NCBI GenBank assembly: GCA_013139345.1
Contig: WTAY01000135.1
Coordinates: 1 to 14,699 of the forward strand
DNA length: 14,699 nt
Direction of reading: 5' to 3'
Source: Methylophaga sp.
GTDB lineage: Bacteria > Pseudomonadota > Gammaproteobacteria > Nitrosococcales > Methylophagaceae
Below are positions 13,727 to 14,699 of this stretch, one piece after another. Below the pieces are notes generated by a model that worked only from the letters and a program-made list of their open reading frames with translations, did not search any database and had not been told where the DNA came from. The position numbers and the translations under genes were made by a program. Positions within the stretch are counted from its first letter, which is position 1, and each line of letters opens with the position of its first letter.

Positions 13727-14544
13727 ACTCATGGCTTTCGCCCGCAAAAATAAACCTTTTTTTACATATCACCAGCCAACGAGATGATGGTTATCATGAA
13801 TTACAAACCGCATTTCAGTTTCTAGATTATTGCGACACCCTGAGCTTTGAGCTGACTGCTGAGTCTGATGTTCAGCTACTGACCGCCATTGATGGTGTTA
13901 AGCACGATGATAATTTAATTGTACGTGCGGCAAAAGCACTGCAACAATATGCGGGTATCAATAAAGGTGCTTTGATTACATTAGAAAAGCATTTGCCTAT
14001 GGGGGGCGGTTTAGGTGGTGGTAGTTCTAATGCCGCTACTACCTTAGTTGCGCTCAATCAGCTGTGGCAATGTAGTCTTTCTAATGATGAATTGGCTCAA
14101 ATTGGACTTGCTCTGGGCGCAGATGTACCTATTTTTGTTTATGGTTATGCCGCTTGGGCTGAAGGTGTAGGAGAAGAATTGACCCTTATATCACCAGATG
14201 AACCTTGGTATGTTGTTATTGCACCCAACTGCCATGTGTCGACAGCTGAAATATTTTCATCTTCGGAATTGACACGGGATTGTAAATCAATGACAATAGC
14301 CGGCTTCCTTTCGGGGGAAGGCAGAAATGTCTGTGAAGATGTAGTGATAAAACACTATCCTGCTGTTGCTGAGGCACTAGATTGGTTAGCACAATATGCC
14401 AAGCCTAGAATGACCGGAACAGGTGCTTGTGTATTTGCTGACTTTAAGAGTCAGGAAGAAGCACAACAAGTGATGGATAGTTTGCCGAGTGATTGGCAAG
14501 CCTTTATTGCGAAAGGCTGTAATAAGTCGCCTCTTTACAAATAA
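13723..14544 (+). CDS. ispE: 4-(cytidine 5'-diphospho)-2-C-methyl-D-erythritol kinase
   Basis: A 273-residue GHMP-family kinase of the MEP pathway for isoprenoid precursors, phosphorylating CDP-methylerythritol at the 2-hydroxyl with ATP. SPAKINLFLHI (6-16) carries the catalytic Lys9; PMGGGLGGGSSNAATTL (92-108) is the glycine-rich phosphate loop; GADVP (132-136) holds the catalytic Asp134; TGTGACVFADF (231-241) is the third GHMP motif. It is about ten residues shorter than E. coli IspE, with no motif lost. It overlaps lolB by four bases. A 66-base gap separates it from tRNA-Gln, an arrangement also seen in Pseudomonas, where prs comes next. Confidence 0.97.
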   Translation: MNSWLSPAKINLFLHITSQRDDGYHELQTAFQFLDYCDTLSFELTAESDVQLLTAIDGVKHDDNLIVRAAKALQQYAGINKGALITLEKHLPMGGGLGGGSSNAATTLVALNQLWQCSLSNDELAQIGLALGADVPIFVYGYAAWAEGVGEELTLISPDEPWYVVIAPNCHVSTAEIFSSSELTRDCKSMTIAGFLSGEGRNVCEDVVIKHYPAVAEALDWLAQYAKPRMTGTGACVFADFKSQEEAQQVMDSLPSDWQAFIAKGCNKSPLYK

Positions 14545-14592
14545 TTGACTTCTTTTAGAAGAAAAAAGAAGCCAAGACTGACTGCAAAATGT

Positions 14593-14598
14593 TAAAAT
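14593..14598 (+). promoter_or_regulatory. Possible -10 element of tRNA-Gln
   Basis: TAAAAT lies 12 bases before the tRNA 5' end, matching the -10 consensus at 5 of 6. No good -35 occurs at 16-18 bases, so read-through from ispE may also supply the tRNA. This is a weak call. Confidence 0.35.
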
Positions 14599-14610
14599 AA
14601 GTTTATCTGT

Positions 14611-14685
14611 TGGGGTATCGCCAAGCGGTAAGGCACAAGGTTTTGATCCTTGCATTCCCAGGTTCGAATCCTGGTACCCCAGCCA
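14611..14685 (+). tRNA. tRNA-Gln(TTG)
   Basis: A 75-base tRNA with acceptor stem TGGGGTA/TACCCCA, discriminator G and encoded CCA (14683-14685). The anticodon stem AGG/CCT encloses the loop TTTTGAT, giving anticodon TTG for CAA/CAG. The T-arm has GGTTCGAATCC. The U1-A72 pair and G73 are the usual identity features of bacterial tRNA-Gln. A T-rich stretch follows directly. Confidence 0.97.
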
Positions 14686-14699
14686 CTTTTTTGTTTTGC

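Noticed and set aside
14549..14574. AT-rich inverted repeat after ispE (CTTCTTTT with AAAAGAAG) as a terminator
   Set aside because: The stem is almost all A-T, and no T-tract follows; it is better explained by low complexity.
14386..14655. Minus-strand frame across the ispE end and tRNA-Gln
   Set aside because: It reads antisense through a tRNA and a conserved gene, with no domain.
1..14699. CRISPR array, phage genes, toxin-antitoxin or biosynthetic cluster
   Set aside because: No regularly spaced repeats, integrase, transposase, or such gene families are visible anywhere in the window; apart from the repeats and the tRNA-bracketed segment it is core genome.

Overview
The window is a compact, moderately AT-rich chromosomal segment of a gammaproteobacterium. 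The best taxonomic clue is gene order: prfA-hemA on one strand, diverging from a TPR lipoprotein gene, lolB, ispE and tRNA-Gln on the other. This is the order I know from Pseudomonas and relatives. The proteins are close to gammaproteobacterial versions, and the AT-rich composition suggests a marine or Thiotrichales-like lineage, but I cannot name a genus. Nearly all coding sequence is core metabolism; the unusual content is in the intergenic regions.

Layout. 1-90: a paired palindromic repeat. 170-1021 (-): RIO-family kinase. 1025-1053: a displaced copy of the 3' end of tRNA-Leu. 1146-1415 (-): an unrecognised 89-residue basic protein made of two repeats. 1515-1546: a terminator. 1557-1643 (-): the intact tRNA-Leu(TAA) with a strong promoter. 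1644-1991: non-coding, with a long hairpin. 1992-3374 (-): hemN, with an FNR-type site upstream. 3471-4142 (-): LOG-family protein. 4327-6520 (+): purD and prk. 6547-6741: a 195-bp palindromic element, followed by a terminator at 6743-6773. 6788-8866 (+): tsaC, hemF, a cold-shock-domain gene and a DUF1294 gene, overlapping head to tail. 8863-11219 (-): prfA and hemA. 11347-14544 (+): TPR lipoprotein, lolB, ispE. 14611-14685 (+): tRNA-Gln(TTG).

How the genes work together. Three tetrapyrrole genes lie in three separate units. HemA makes glutamate-1-semialdehyde from Glu-tRNA. HemF (oxygen-dependent) and HemN (radical SAM, oxygen-independent) are alternatives for coproporphyrinogen III oxidation, and the FNR-type site before hemN fits a switch at low oxygen. 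Translation is represented by prfA, tsaC and two tRNAs; the cell envelope by lolB and the TPR lipoprotein; isoprenoids by ispE; purines by purD; and ribulose-1,5-bisphosphate formation by prk, with no RuBisCO gene in view.

Most worth a second look: (1) about 0.5 kb between tRNA-Leu and a second copy of its 3' end, which looks like the scar of a tRNA-targeting integrative element and holds the two-repeat protein gene; (2) the 195-bp palindrome between prk and tsaC, with a terminator placed inside the tsaC leader; (3) a cold-shock/DUF1294 protein encoded as two overlapping frames; (4) the FNR-type promoter of hemN overlapping the end of the LOG gene.
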